From Natrialba sp. SSL1 (GTDB lineage: Archaea; Halobacteriota; Halobacteria; Halobacteriales; Natrialbaceae): a DNA stretch of 64,000 bases. Within the stretch, counting starts at the first letter, position 1; each line of letters opens with the position of its first letter. The position numbers were made by a program, and so were the translations under genes. The DNA is taken from the NCBI RefSeq assembly GCF_001861355.1, contig NZ_MASN01000001.1:186001-250000 (forward strand), in the 5' to 3' direction. Under the pieces are notes generated by a model, which worked only from the letters and a program-made list of their open reading frames with translations, had not been told where the DNA came from and made no database searches. Shown here piece by piece: positions 9,736-18,663 of this stretch.

Positions 9736-9864
9736 ATGTACGACCTGCTGTTCTCCTTCGAGAAGGAACGACTTCCGCCCGCAGTCATCCTCGCGACCGG
9801 TGCGCTGATCGCCGTCTTCGTGCTCGGTCTGCTCTACCGCGGTGTGGCGTTCGCGCTGTTCTAG
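9736..9864 (+). CDS. Small (42-aa) single-pass membrane protein
   Basis: The frame starts ATG 9736 and encodes MYDLLFSFEKERLPPAVILA followed by a long hydrophobic stretch (about residues 15-42). A TATA-like AATTAGGT at about 9699-9706, roughly 33 nt upstream, would allow a leaderless or short-leader mRNA. It follows rps2 in the same direction after 199 nt. I do not recognise a family. High GC at third positions and the compact promoter support a real gene, but short hydrophobic frames can be chance. Confidence 0.5.
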   Translation: MYDLLFSFEKERLPPAVILATGALIAVFVLGLLYRGVAFALF

Positions 9865-9893
9865 TGTGCCGCCACGGGCCAGTATCGTACGGA

Positions 9894-10958
9894 TCAGTCT
9901 CCGTCCGAAAACGGGGACACTTCCGCCTGCTGTGGTGACTGACTGTTCCACCGTCCGCCCTCACCCGCAAGACACTGTTCGTACACCGTCCGAAGTCGCT
10001 CTCCCATCGTCTCCGCCGTATACGAAGCTAGTTTCTCCCGGCCGTCCGAGGGCTCGCCGGACTCGAGTACCTTCGCCAAGTCACGCACCAGATTATCCTC
10101 GCCGAGTGTGACTGGTGAGTTCGACACGTCCCCAAGCACGTCCCGCGCAAAGCCGACGTCACGCGCGACAACTGGTGTGTTGCACGCGGCGGCTTCCTTG
10201 ACGGTCATCGGACCGCTTTCGAAGCGCGAGGTGAGGATGACTGCGTCCGCGGCGTTCAGGTAGTATGGCATCTCCTCGTAGGGCTGGTTGGCGACGGTTT
10301 TGAGGGCGATGTCGGCGTCGGAGTCGGACTCGGACTCGAGTACCCCCGCTACGCCATCGACCACCCGTCTGGCGAGTGGGAAGTTCTTCTCGTCTCGCGA
10401 GGGTGCGTAGGGAAAGAGGACGATTTGCGTGTCCTGGTCCCAGCCGACGCGCTCGCGAGCCTCGGCGTTCGGAATTGGCCGGAACATCTCGGTGTCGACC
10501 GGGAACGGGACCACGTCACAGGGACGATCGACACGCTCGGCCATCGCGTTCGAGGGAACGATCACGCGGTCGGCGTGCGCAACGGCGCGTCTGATCAGGG
10601 GCTCGTAGGGATTCGAGCGGTACTCGCCACCCCAGAGTGTGCAGACGACGGGGAGTCGTCCGTTCGCTCGTCCCGTCCGACCGATACTCGCACATCTCGA
10701 CGCGGCCAGCGCAAAGGGAATCGTCAGCCCGTAATTCGCGTGAATCAGGTCGTACTCGCCGCGAGCCTCCTGGAGCACTTGCGGCAGGTATCGGGCGTAG
10801 TCGGCCACCGTCCGCTGGCGGACCTCGTCGTCGACCGCGCGGTGCTCGCCCGGGACGGGGAGAGTCGTGACCGAGACGCCGGCGGACTCGAGTGCAGTGA
10901 GCTGTGACTGATAGAAACTTCGCCAGGCGGTTGTGGTGAGGCTCAGGATGCGTATCAT
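9894..10958 (-). CDS. Glycosyltransferase family 4 (GT-B) protein
   Basis: This 354-aa protein has the two-domain GT-B plan. The N-terminal acceptor domain begins MIRILSLTTTAWRSFYQSQL and contains YDLIHANYGLT. The C-terminal GT4 donor domain has the E-x7-E signature in RFESGPMTVKEAAACNTPVV. It probably transfers a sugar from a nucleotide sugar onto a glycan or lipid in the cytoplasm. The neighbour at 11100-12305 is also glycosyltransferase-like, so the two may serve one glycoconjugate pathway. The acceptor is unknown. Confidence 0.8.
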   Translation of the reverse strand: MIRILSLTTTAWRSFYQSQLTALESAGVSVTTLPVPGEHRAVDDEVRQRTVADYARYLPQVLQEARGEYDLIHANYGLTIPFALAASRCASIGRTGRANGRLPVVCTLWGGEYRSNPYEPLIRRAVAHADRVIVPSNAMAERVDRPCDVVPFPVDTEMFRPIPNAEARERVGWDQDTQIVLFPYAPSRDEKNFPLARRVVDGVAGVLESESDSDADIALKTVANQPYEEMPYYLNAADAVILTSRFESGPMTVKEAAACNTPVVARDVGFARDVLGDVSNSPVTLGEDNLVRDLAKVLESGEPSDGREKLASYTAETMGERLRTVYEQCLAGEGGRWNSQSPQQAEVSPFSDGD

Positions 10959-11099
10959 GGTGTAGGAGTGGCGTGTGTGTAGTGTGCGAGTGATGTGTTG
11001 GTGGTGTGTGGGCGGTGTGTAGGTGGTATGTGAGTGGTATACGTGTGATATGTGAGTAGTGTCGGTGGGTGCAGGGACAGGGGGAAGTGCAGTGCAGGT
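10959..11099 (-). other. A/C-rich, G-poor tract between two genes
   Basis: On the coding (minus) strand this 141-nt gap consists almost entirely of A, C and T, with repeated CACACCACC-like words leading into the ATG at 10958. Similar tracts precede phnC, leuA and moxR. It is too degenerate to be a clean microsatellite. It may keep the start region unstructured. Confidence 0.5.
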
Positions 11100-12305
11100 T
11101 TACCGCCGGTTCACGGACGGACGGTCGGGCCGCGGCGGAGCGTCTTTGCCAGGGTGTGATCCAGGGTGGTGTGCCGACACCGAACCAGCATCGGTTCCCG
11201 AGTCGGGTCCAGAACCGGACGCTGCCAGCGTCGGTCCTGAATCTCGGTCCTCGGGCGTCGGCTCAGGTACGTCCGCGAGAATCTGGCTGAGAATATACTG
11301 CGTGACGTCGATTTTCGTCGCGAGCAGCGCCTCGCGTCTGTCTGCCCAGTTCGACGCGGCGCTCGGATCGCGGTAGAGTCGCGTCAGTTCGCGGATCGCC
11401 GTCGTCTCGTGATCCGTATGGAACGAGCGGACGAGGCCGTACTCCGCGAGTTCGCGGAACTTCCCCATCTCCGAGGAGCCGGCGAAGGGGCTGATCCGAA
11501 CGGTCGGCGTGCCGAGGAGGCCGGCCTCGAGTGTCGTCGTCGCGACCTCGCCGACGACGAGGTCGGCGAACGCGAGCAGGTGATGGAAGTCAGCCGGCGG
11601 GACGGGGAGCGGTTCCGCACCGGTCGGTAGCGGGCCGTCTCCCTCGTCGGCGACGAAGACGCGGCCGTCGGTGGCAAGTTCGTCGACGATTTCGTGTCGG
11701 CCGGCGGCCGAGATTCCTTGTTTCCCGATATCGTGGTTGCCGTTCCACGCACCAAGGCGGAGGACGGCGTACCGTTCGTCGGGGTCGACGCCGTGGGCGC
11801 GTAGCCGATCCGGATCGGGGTCGAACCGGTCGGGGTGGAGGTACGCCAGTTCGTGGTAGCCGGGATACCTGACGTGCTCGGCGTCGTACGTCTCGCGGAA
11901 GCTATCGGGCGTGTAGAGCACGTCCGTAAACGGAATCGTGAGTCGATTCCCGCCGTTGATTGCCGTCTCGGTGTCGATGTAGACGTGACTCTCCGCACCG
12001 ACCAGTGTCCCCACGTGGGTTGCGGCGATACCGTGGCTGGTCAGGATGTAGTCCGGGTCGATCGCTCGCGTTCGGCGGAGGAGACGAGCCTCGTAACAGA
12101 GCTGTGTCAGCCCGAGACCGAGCCATCCCCGTGGTTCCCCACAGAGCAGTTCGTGGTCGATCTCGTAGGCGTCGAGTAGCTCCCCCACCACGCCCTTCTC
12201 GCGGGCGAACACGAACACGTCGTGGCCCGCCGACTCGAGTTCCCCCACGACGTGCTTGAAGAAGTGCACGTTCGCCGCGTGCTGTATCGTGATCACGATG
12301 TCCAT
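11100..12305 (-). CDS. DUF354 family protein (glycosyltransferase-like)
   Basis: This 401-aa protein begins MDIVITIQHAANVHFFKHVV and has the GT-B fold pattern of DUF354 archaeal proteins, distantly related to UDP-GlcNAc epimerase/lipid-A-disaccharide synthases. Glycine-rich loops such as ADLVVGEVATTTLEAGLLGTP and RISPFAGSSEMGKF form the presumed nucleotide-sugar site. The last 60 residues are a Ser/Pro/Asp-rich tail of low complexity. It lies upstream of the GT4 gene on the same strand with a 141-nt A/C-rich gap. The actual substrate is unknown. Confidence 0.75.
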   Translation of the reverse strand: MDIVITIQHAANVHFFKHVVGELESAGHDVFVFAREKGVVGELLDAYEIDHELLCGEPRGWLGLGLTQLCYEARLLRRTRAIDPDYILTSHGIAATHVGTLVGAESHVYIDTETAINGGNRLTIPFTDVLYTPDSFRETYDAEHVRYPGYHELAYLHPDRFDPDPDRLRAHGVDPDERYAVLRLGAWNGNHDIGKQGISAAGRHEIVDELATDGRVFVADEGDGPLPTGAEPLPVPPADFHHLLAFADLVVGEVATTTLEAGLLGTPTVRISPFAGSSEMGKFRELAEYGLVRSFHTDHETTAIRELTRLYRDPSAASNWADRREALLATKIDVTQYILSQILADVPEPTPEDRDSGPTLAASGSGPDSGTDAGSVSAHHPGSHPGKDAPPRPDRPSVNRR

Positions 12306-12475
12306 CGTGTGTTCTCAGTTCAGCCGTCTCGCTCGGAGGCTATTACTAGCCACTCGATAGAACAGTCGCGTCTACTGAAACGGTTGTCAGGAGTGTGAAA
12401 CAGTCGTGAAACAGTGTCAAAACGAGGTGAACTGCGGTGTGGGTACCACCTCACCGTCGCCGTGACTCGACGCCA

Positions 12476-13405
12476 CTACTGTCCGTTCGCCGCTTCGTCG
12501 ACCAACTCACCGAGCAACGCGACTGCATCCTCGGCCGTGTTGCCGAACACGAACGTCGTCGGCTCGATTCCGAACGCGCCGCAGTGGTAGGCCACCCGTG
12601 GAACCGAGCCTCGCTCCGCGAACCGCTCCCGGAGGTGTGTGCCACGGTCTTCGTACTCCGCGTCGAACTCGAGTGGCTCGTAGCCACGCGCCTCGGCAGC
12701 GGCGAGCAGGTCGTCGTCCGTCGCAATGTTGAGCGCGCCGCGAACGTCGGGGTCGGTATCCTGTGCAGCGAGAACTGCTGTTGCGACGTGTTTCGATGCA
12801 CCGAACTCTGGATTTGCGGGAATTTCGATGCGCCCGCTCATCGCGTAGATACGGCCGGGAATGGCGGCGACGTCGGTTTCGTCGCGTGCTTCGGGAAGCG
12901 CCATGCCGATGTTCGTGCCGACGTTCGGGACGAGCGCTGCCATACCGGGCGTCGCGGCGAGCGTTCGGGCGGCCGTGCGGACGGTAGCGAGTACGTCCCG
13001 TTCGGTTCGTACGTCGGGGTCGAGCCCGCGAACGCAGAGGTCACAGCCAAGCCCCTGGAGTTCGGGCATCACCTCCTCGTGAAGTTCACAGATCGGGCCG
13101 CGGTCCTCGAGTGTGCGCACGAGCGAGAGCAGTTCGGCGAGTGCGTCGTAGCCGTCCATCTCGCCGCTCGCGAGGCCGTCGGCGATTCGATCGACCGTTG
13201 CGATCGTCTCGGGATCGTCACGAAAGCGGTCGTCGCCGCCGTTCTCGCCGCTGATGTATTTACTCACTGCCGCCTGGGTGACGCCGAGATTGGCGGCGAT
13301 TTCCTGCTGGGTCATCCCGCGTTCGGCGAGTTGGGTCGCGAGCATCGCACGAACCGTCGGCAGAAACCGGTCGACGACGAGTTCGCTCGGCAAGACGAGA
13401 GTCAT
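12476..13405 (-). CDS. thiR: HTH-ThiN transcriptional regulator of thiamine metabolism
   Basis: This 309-aa protein has an N-terminal helix-turn-helix of XRE type (RGMTQQEIAANLGVTQAAVS, about residues 29-48) and a C-terminal ThiN domain (about 135-305) with RPEF-like loops such as VPNVGTNIGMALP and RVAYHCGAFGIEP. This HTH-ThiN architecture is ThiR, the archaeal regulator that senses thiamine phosphate and controls thiamine synthesis and uptake genes. I chose ATG 13405, not GTG 13426, because AATTTAA at complement 13431-13437 is a TATA box placed for a leaderless start there. A thiamine-type ABC transporter lies at 40836-45194. Confidence 0.85.
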   Translation of the reverse strand: MTLVLPSELVVDRFLPTVRAMLATQLAERGMTQQEIAANLGVTQAAVSKYISGENGGDDRFRDDPETIATVDRIADGLASGEMDGYDALAELLSLVRTLEDRGPICELHEEVMPELQGLGCDLCVRGLDPDVRTERDVLATVRTAARTLAATPGMAALVPNVGTNIGMALPEARDETDVAAIPGRIYAMSGRIEIPANPEFGASKHVATAVLAAQDTDPDVRGALNIATDDDLLAAAEARGYEPLEFDAEYEDRGTHLRERFAERGSVPRVAYHCGAFGIEPTTFVFGNTAEDAVALLGELVDEAANGQ

Positions 13406-13503
13406 ACCACCGGGTTCGAACGTCACTGGCTTAAATTCGCCTCCACGGTTTCCGGTGCCCGAACTCCGGTCCCCGGTTCCAAGTCCTTACTCTTGCTTAC
13501 TCC

Positions 13504-14733
13504 CTACTCCGGAAGGCGGTCGCGCTGTGTGTGCTCAGCTGCCGGCTGGTATGCCGGCAGCGTAAACGAAAACGCAGAGCCGACACCAGGTTCGGACTCC
13601 ACCCAGAGCTCGCCGCCGTGGTATTCGACGATACGCTGACAAAGTGCGAGGCCGATCCCCGAGCCACTGTGGTCGTCGAGTGCATGTAGTCGCTGAAATA
13701 GTTCGAAAATCCGGCCCTGTGCCGCCGGCTCGATCCCGATCCCCTCGTCGCGAACCGTCACCTCCCACTCGGAACCTGCATCGTGCGGCGTCGCAGACAC
13801 GTGAATACGTGGCGGCTCGTCACCGCTGTACTCGATCGCGTTACTGAGCAGGTTCTGGAACAGTTGGCGGAGCTGGCTCGCATCGCCGTAGACCTCTGGC
13901 AACGATCCCGTCGTAATCTCCGCATCGCTCTCGTCGATCCGAACCTGCAGATCCGTCCGCACGTCCCGCACCGTCTGCTCGACATCGATCCGCTCGAACT
14001 GTCCGCCGTTCGCCTGCGTGTCGATCTTCGAGTACTCGAGTAACCCGGTAACCATCGCCTGCATTCGGTCTGCACCGTCGACGGCGAAGTCGATGAATTC
14101 GGTGGCGTCCTCGTCGAGCTCGTCGGCGTACCGCTCGTCGAGCAACTGGAGATAGCGCGAGATCATCCGAAGCGGTTCCTGCAGGTCGTGCGAGACGGTC
14201 GACGCGAAGTGGTCAAGTTGCTCGTTCGACGTCTCGAGTTGGCGGACGGTTCGGCGAAGTTCTTCACGGGTTTCGACCAGCGCTTCGTTTCGCTCTTTGA
14301 GTTCCTGCTGTATCGTGTGGAGTTCGTCGTTGCGCCGTTGTACCTCGCGCTGACGGGTGCGTGCCTGCGCATCGTGGATGCCGATTCCGAGGCCGGCAAT
14401 CGAGCCAAGTGCGAGCGCGAGCGCCCGCTCGCCGAATGTGAACGAGCCAGCGACACCAGGATGCACTGCCCGGAGAACGAGAAAGACGAACATGATGGCG
14501 ATGCCGGCGAGACACCAGCCGACGATTCGCGGATAGTCTTCCGGATCGAACTCCGACCGCGAGAGCCACCTGCCGAGTGAGAGAAACAACACGCCCGCGA
14601 ATCCGATCAGGGCGAAATCAATCGCTGCTTCGAGGGGTGCACCACCGCTGACGACTTTGAGGAGTGACTGCCCAGCCGCGATAAGAAGGAAGAGAACACC
14701 CAACAGGTAGATGTACCGGGACTGGCGGATCAT
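13504..14733 (-). CDS. Membrane-associated sensor histidine kinase
   Basis: The protein has 409 aa. Four hydrophobic segments (about residues 8-120) are followed by a coiled coil (about 125-175), then the kinase core: H-box FASTVSHDLQEPLRMISRYL with the phospho-accepting His, N-box QLFQNLLSNAIEYSG, G1 VRDEGIGIEP, F-box FELFQRLH and G2 GSGIGLALC. All ATP-binding boxes are intact. No sensory domain outside the membrane segments and no adjacent response regulator is seen, which is common for haloarchaeal orphan kinases. The stimulus is unknown. Confidence 0.88.
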   Translation of the reverse strand: MIRQSRYIYLLGVLFLLIAAGQSLLKVVSGGAPLEAAIDFALIGFAGVLFLSLGRWLSRSEFDPEDYPRIVGWCLAGIAIMFVFLVLRAVHPGVAGSFTFGERALALALGSIAGLGIGIHDAQARTRQREVQRRNDELHTIQQELKERNEALVETREELRRTVRQLETSNEQLDHFASTVSHDLQEPLRMISRYLQLLDERYADELDEDATEFIDFAVDGADRMQAMVTGLLEYSKIDTQANGGQFERIDVEQTVRDVRTDLQVRIDESDAEITTGSLPEVYGDASQLRQLFQNLLSNAIEYSGDEPPRIHVSATPHDAGSEWEVTVRDEGIGIEPAAQGRIFELFQRLHALDDHSGSGIGLALCQRIVEYHGGELWVESEPGVGSAFSFTLPAYQPAAEHTQRDRLPE

Positions 14734-14817
14734 GCCGTTCGAGTAGGCGACGATTGTATTTGAGGCGCGCGGTCAGTGTGATCTCGTGACCGCACGGACT
14801 ACCGTATCCCGTCCGGG

Positions 14818-15765
14818 CTACTGCGTCGACCGCCGGTCCGCGTCGAGGGCGTCTCTAACGCGGTTCGCGACGAGTTCGACGCTCACGACGAGAACGAGAA
14901 TCGCGACGATCGCTGCCATCACTCGCGTGTAGTTTCGTGCGTTGAACGCCATGATCAGCGGATACCCGATCCCGCCAGCGCCGACGATCCCAAGCACGGC
15001 GCTCTTTCGCGCGTTGATCTCGAGGTAGAACAACACCCAGGCGACGTACGCGGTTGCTACCTGTGGCACTCGAGCCGCGGCTGTCGTCGCAACCAACCCG
15101 CCACCGCTTGAGGCGACTGCCTCGACCGGCGTCGCATCGATCTCTTCCATCTCGTCGGCGAACAGCCGCCCCAAATCGCCGATCGTTCCCATCGCGATCG
15201 CCAGTGCCCCGGCAACTGGTCCGAGCCCGGCCAGAATCACGAACAGGAGTGCATACACCATGCTCGGCACCGCACGAACCCCGCCCAGGAACAGTCGTAC
15301 CGGTGCGTGTACCACCCGCGGCGTCACGTTACTCGCTGCGAGCAGTCCGAAACAGACGGCAAACGGCAACCCGATCGCCGTGCCGACGCCCGCAATTGCG
15401 AGCGTCTCGAGTGTCGCCGGGACGAGCGTCGGGGCATCACCCTGAAGTTGCGCCCAGAGCTGTGCCGGCGCGAGCATCTCTTCGACGAGGACATCGCGCA
15501 GATTGTCGCGATGGGCGTAAAGATAGGCGAGATCGAATCCCATCCACCGCGCGGTCGCGAGAACGACGGCGAGAAGCGAGACGACCACTGCGACCCGGCC
15601 GAGCAGTCGCCGCCGCCAGCGACGCTGAATTCGGTCGAACTCGCCGTCAACGGTGATTGCCTCCTCGCGGGCGGCGTCCGCATCTGACCGCAGCCCTGAA
15701 CCTGGTTTCCGGTCGACCGGGTCGACAGCGGACTCCGAACGACCGTCTGAACCGGACTCACCCAT
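14818..15765 (-). CDS. phnE: Phosphonate-type ABC transporter permease
   Basis: This 315-aa permease has a cytoplasmic N-terminus (about 60 residues), then six or so membrane segments and the coupling EAA-type loop (TPVEAVASSGGGLVATTAAA). The end, AVLGIVGAGGIGYPLIMAFN, is typical of PhnE. ATG 15765 was chosen because it overlaps the phnC stop by 8 nt; a longer frame upstream lies inside phnC. It is the third gene of phnD-phnC-phnE and would move phosphonate, phosphite or a similar phosphorus compound. No phosphonate-degrading gene is in the window. Confidence 0.85.
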   Translation of the reverse strand: MGESGSDGRSESAVDPVDRKPGSGLRSDADAAREEAITVDGEFDRIQRRWRRRLLGRVAVVVSLLAVVLATARWMGFDLAYLYAHRDNLRDVLVEEMLAPAQLWAQLQGDAPTLVPATLETLAIAGVGTAIGLPFAVCFGLLAASNVTPRVVHAPVRLFLGGVRAVPSMVYALLFVILAGLGPVAGALAIAMGTIGDLGRLFADEMEEIDATPVEAVASSGGGLVATTAAARVPQVATAYVAWVLFYLEINARKSAVLGIVGAGGIGYPLIMAFNARNYTRVMAAIVAILVLVVSVELVANRVRDALDADRRSTQ

Positions 15766-16459
15766 CGTACACCTCTGCGATTTGTTCCGGATCAACCTCG
15801 GCCGCTGGCGCATCGAGCGTGAGCCGACCGGACTCGAGTGCGAGGTAGCGATCCGCGACCTCCTGGGCGAGCCGTGGCTGATGGAGACTGACGAGTCCGA
15901 CGACCTGTTCCCGGCGAACGAGCGCCGCTAGCTGGTCGAGCACGTTGCGAGCTGTCGCTGGATCGAGCGATGCGACCGGTTCGTCTGCCAGAATCACCTG
16001 CGGTTCCTGATGGACTGCACGAGCGATACCGACGCGCTGGCGCTCACCGCCCGAGAGGTCGCCGACGCGTCGATCCGCGTCACCAGCCAATCCGACCGCA
16101 TGAAGTCGCTCGACTGCAGCTCGCTTCTCCGCCGGCGCGTGCCATCCGAACACCTCTCGCCAGACCGATTCCCGCCCGAGTCCGCCATCGAGGACGTTCT
16201 CGAGGGCGGACTTGCTGTCGAGGAGCGCACCTTCCTGAAAGACGAGCGCGATATCGGTCGGCTCCGGCGGCTCGTCCCCGAGCCGAATCGTGCCTGTGCT
16301 GGGGCGTTCGAGCCCGTTCAGACATCGCAACAAGGTCGTCTTGCCGGCACCTGACCGTCCGACGAGGATGGCGAGCTCACCAGGCGACAGCTCGAAGGAG
16401 ACGTTCTCGAGTGCCGTGGCGCTGTCGTAGCGTTTTTCGAGACCGATGACGGTGAGCAT
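15758..16459 (-). CDS. phnC: Phosphonate-type ABC transporter ATPase
   Basis: This 233-aa ATPase has Walker A GRSGAGKTTLLRCLNGLERP (about 33-52), ABC signature LSGGERQRVGIARAVHQEPQ, Walker B VILADEPVASLD and the H-loop LVSLHQPRLAQEVADRYLAL. It is slightly short for PhnC but complete. The gene is preceded by a 134-nt A/C-rich gap after phnD and overlaps phnE by 8 nt. Confidence 0.88.
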   Translation of the reverse strand: MLTVIGLEKRYDSATALENVSFELSPGELAILVGRSGAGKTTLLRCLNGLERPSTGTIRLGDEPPEPTDIALVFQEGALLDSKSALENVLDGGLGRESVWREVFGWHAPAEKRAAVERLHAVGLAGDADRRVGDLSGGERQRVGIARAVHQEPQVILADEPVASLDPATARNVLDQLAALVRREQVVGLVSLHQPRLAQEVADRYLALESGRLTLDAPAAEVDPEQIAEVYDG

Positions 16460-16593
16460 GGTGGTTGGTGGTGTGGTGATTGGGTGACCGTGGTAGCTGT
16501 GATGGCTGTGGTGGTTGTGGTCGGAAGCGCGCTGTAGGCCAGTGATTCTGGTCCTCGTCTGGTAGCGCTACAGTTCGTTTCCGTTTCGTCTGT
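16460..16593 (-). other. A/C-rich tract between phnD and phnC
   Basis: On the coding strand the gap is rich in ACC, CAC and CCA words up to the phnC ATG, with little G. No hairpin or promoter stands out. It resembles the tracts before the GT4, moxR and leuA genes. Confidence 0.45.
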
Positions 16594-17541
16594 CTACGAT
16601 TCGTCTTCGTCCTCGTCCTCGTCTCCTTCTTCCGTCTCCGCCGCATCCAGCGTCTCGATATCTACACCCATCTCTTCGGCAACGTCGCGAACCCCGTCGT
16701 ACAGGTCGGGATCGAACTCACCGTACTCGTCGACCCGGTGGTCCTCGAGTGCCTCCTCCGGCGTCGCGACCAGTCGCGCTGCGAGCTCGTCGCGCACATC
16801 CTCCGGCGTCTCGGGTTTGGCGACGACGACGTCGAACGGAATCGGGTCGCTCTCTGCAATCTTGACGATCTCGTCGCTCTCAGGGTGCTGGAAGTCACCG
16901 TACGCCGCGGCGTCGACGTGTCCGTTCTCGAGTGCGGTGAGTGCGGCGTCGTGGCCGAACGACCACTCGATATCGAAGTCTTCGGGCTCGGTTTCGAGGT
17001 CGCCTGCGTGGAGACCGGCTTCGCTGAGCGTGTATCGTGGGAACATGCCGCCGCTCGCGGACATCGGGTCGACCATCGCGATCGTTTTGCCCTCCAGGTC
17101 GTGGATCGAGTCGATGTCAGTCTCGGCTCTGGTTGCAATGTACGTGTGGTAGGAGTCGGAGCCGTGAGACCAGTTGATACCGAGTGGGTTGATGCCATCT
17201 TCCTGCGCGAGGACGAAGATGATTGGCGAGAGGTTCGCCAGTTCCGTGTGGCCGTAGACGACGCTCTCGACGACGCTGTTGTAGTCCGTCGTCGGCGTTC
17301 CCTCGACGGAATCGACGCCGTCGAACCCGTCCGCGAGCCACTCGAAGGTGCCGCCGTACTGCGTCCGCAGTTCTTCTGCGTCCTGGAACGGTGGCAGTCC
17401 GAACTCGATCGAGCCGTCTGCCCACGCGCCGACAGGGTGTTCTGCGTCGTCGATATCCGAGTCGCCGAAGTCGTCGAGACAGCCCGCACTGGTCGCTGCG
17501 AGTCCGCCCGCGACTGCGCCGAGATAGGTTCTCCGTTTCAT
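16594..17541 (-). CDS. phnD: Phosphonate-type ABC transporter binding lipoprotein
   Basis: This 315-aa secreted binding protein is started at ATG 17541 (MKRRTYLGAVAGGLAATSAG), which gives a Tat-like twin-arginine signal and a lipobox ending TSAGC; a frame 6 codons longer exists but would mask the signal. The PhnD fold is indicated by EFGLPPFQDAEEL, YHTYIATRAETDI and SASGGMFPRYTLSEAG. It ends in a run of Glu/Asp residues. It would capture phosphonate/phosphite outside the cell and deliver it to PhnE/PhnC. Confidence 0.87.
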   Translation of the reverse strand: MKRRTYLGAVAGGLAATSAGCLDDFGDSDIDDAEHPVGAWADGSIEFGLPPFQDAEELRTQYGGTFEWLADGFDGVDSVEGTPTTDYNSVVESVVYGHTELANLSPIIFVLAQEDGINPLGINWSHGSDSYHTYIATRAETDIDSIHDLEGKTIAMVDPMSASGGMFPRYTLSEAGLHAGDLETEPEDFDIEWSFGHDAALTALENGHVDAAAYGDFQHPESDEIVKIAESDPIPFDVVVAKPETPEDVRDELAARLVATPEEALEDHRVDEYGEFDPDLYDGVRDVAEEMGVDIETLDAAETEEGDEDEDEDES

Positions 17542-17676
17542 ACCGTCGCTCGGGACCACCCAGGGATAACAGTCACGAATAGTGCTGTGCGTGTCAATAG
17601 AATCGAACGAGGAGACGAACAGTTTCGATCGAAACGAGTGAATAGGTATTAATCATCGTCGGACGAACGGCCGGCT

Positions 17677-18663
17677 ATGACAGTCTCGAGCGCCCCCGGC
17701 AAAGTCTATCTCTTCGGGGAGCACGCGGTGGTCTACGGCGAACCGGCCGTCCCGTGTGCGATCGAGGTACGGGCACGCGTCGGCGTCGAACGACGCGACG
17801 ACAGCAAACTTCGCGTCCACGCGGACGACCTCAGTTTGGACGGCTTCACGGTCGAGTACGGCGGCGACGCCGGTGGACGTCCCGATATCGACGTCTCCGA
17901 GTCGCTGCTCGTCGCCGCGACGCAGTACGTCGACAGCGCGATCGAACAGGTCCGCGACGTGACCGGCGAGGAGGACGTCGGCTTCGACGTCACGATCGAG
18001 AGCGATATTCCACTGGGGGCCGGGCTCGGTTCCTCCGCAGCGGTAGTCGTCGCCGCGATTGACGCCGGCACTCGTGCACTCGGAACCACGCTGGAACCCG
18101 CAGAACTCGCCGAACGAGCCTATCGGACAGAACACGACGTACAGGACGGCCAGGCCTCGCGTGCGGACACCTTCTGCTCCGCGACGGGCGGGGCGGTCCG
18201 CGTCGAGGGCGACGACTGTCGCTCGCTCGACGCACCTGACCTGCCGATCGTGATCGGCTTCGATGGCGGCGCGGGTGAAACCGGCGAACTCGTCGCGGGC
18301 GTACGCGACTTGCGCGACGAGTACGAATTCGCCGCGGACACCGTTGGAGCGGTTGGAGACGTCGTTAGAAACGGCGAGCAAGCGCTCGCTGCCGGCGACA
18401 TCGAAGAGCTCGGCCGCCTCATGAACTTCAACCACGGCCTGCTTTCGGCGCTCGGCGTCTCCTCGCGCTCGCTCGATACGATGGTGTGGGCGGCCCGCGA
18501 CGCCGGAGCCTACGGCGCGAAACTTACGGGAGCCGGTGGCGGCGGCTGTATCGTCGCGCTGGACCCGACAGATGAAGCCGAGACGGCCCTCTCGTTCACG
18601 CCGGGCTGTGAGGACGCGTTCCGTGCCGAACTCGCCGAAGAGGGGGTGCGACGAATCGAATGA
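17677..18663 (+). CDS. mvk: Mevalonate kinase
   Basis: This 328-aa GHMP kinase phosphorylates mevalonate for archaeal isoprenoid lipids. It starts MTVSSAPGKVYLFGEHAVVY, has the ATP-binding GHMP motif PLGAGLGSSAAVVVAA (about 109-124) and the C-terminal KLTGAGGGGCIVALD. A TATA-like GTATTAAT at about 17646-17653, 27 nt upstream, supports a leaderless start at ATG 17677. The stop overlaps the ipk start (ATGA). Confidence 0.95.
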   Translation: MTVSSAPGKVYLFGEHAVVYGEPAVPCAIEVRARVGVERRDDSKLRVHADDLSLDGFTVEYGGDAGGRPDIDVSESLLVAATQYVDSAIEQVRDVTGEEDVGFDVTIESDIPLGAGLGSSAAVVVAAIDAGTRALGTTLEPAELAERAYRTEHDVQDGQASRADTFCSATGGAVRVEGDDCRSLDAPDLPIVIGFDGGAGETGELVAGVRDLRDEYEFAADTVGAVGDVVRNGEQALAAGDIEELGRLMNFNHGLLSALGVSSRSLDTMVWAARDAGAYGAKLTGAGGGGCIVALDPTDEAETALSFTPGCEDAFRAELAEEGVRRIE

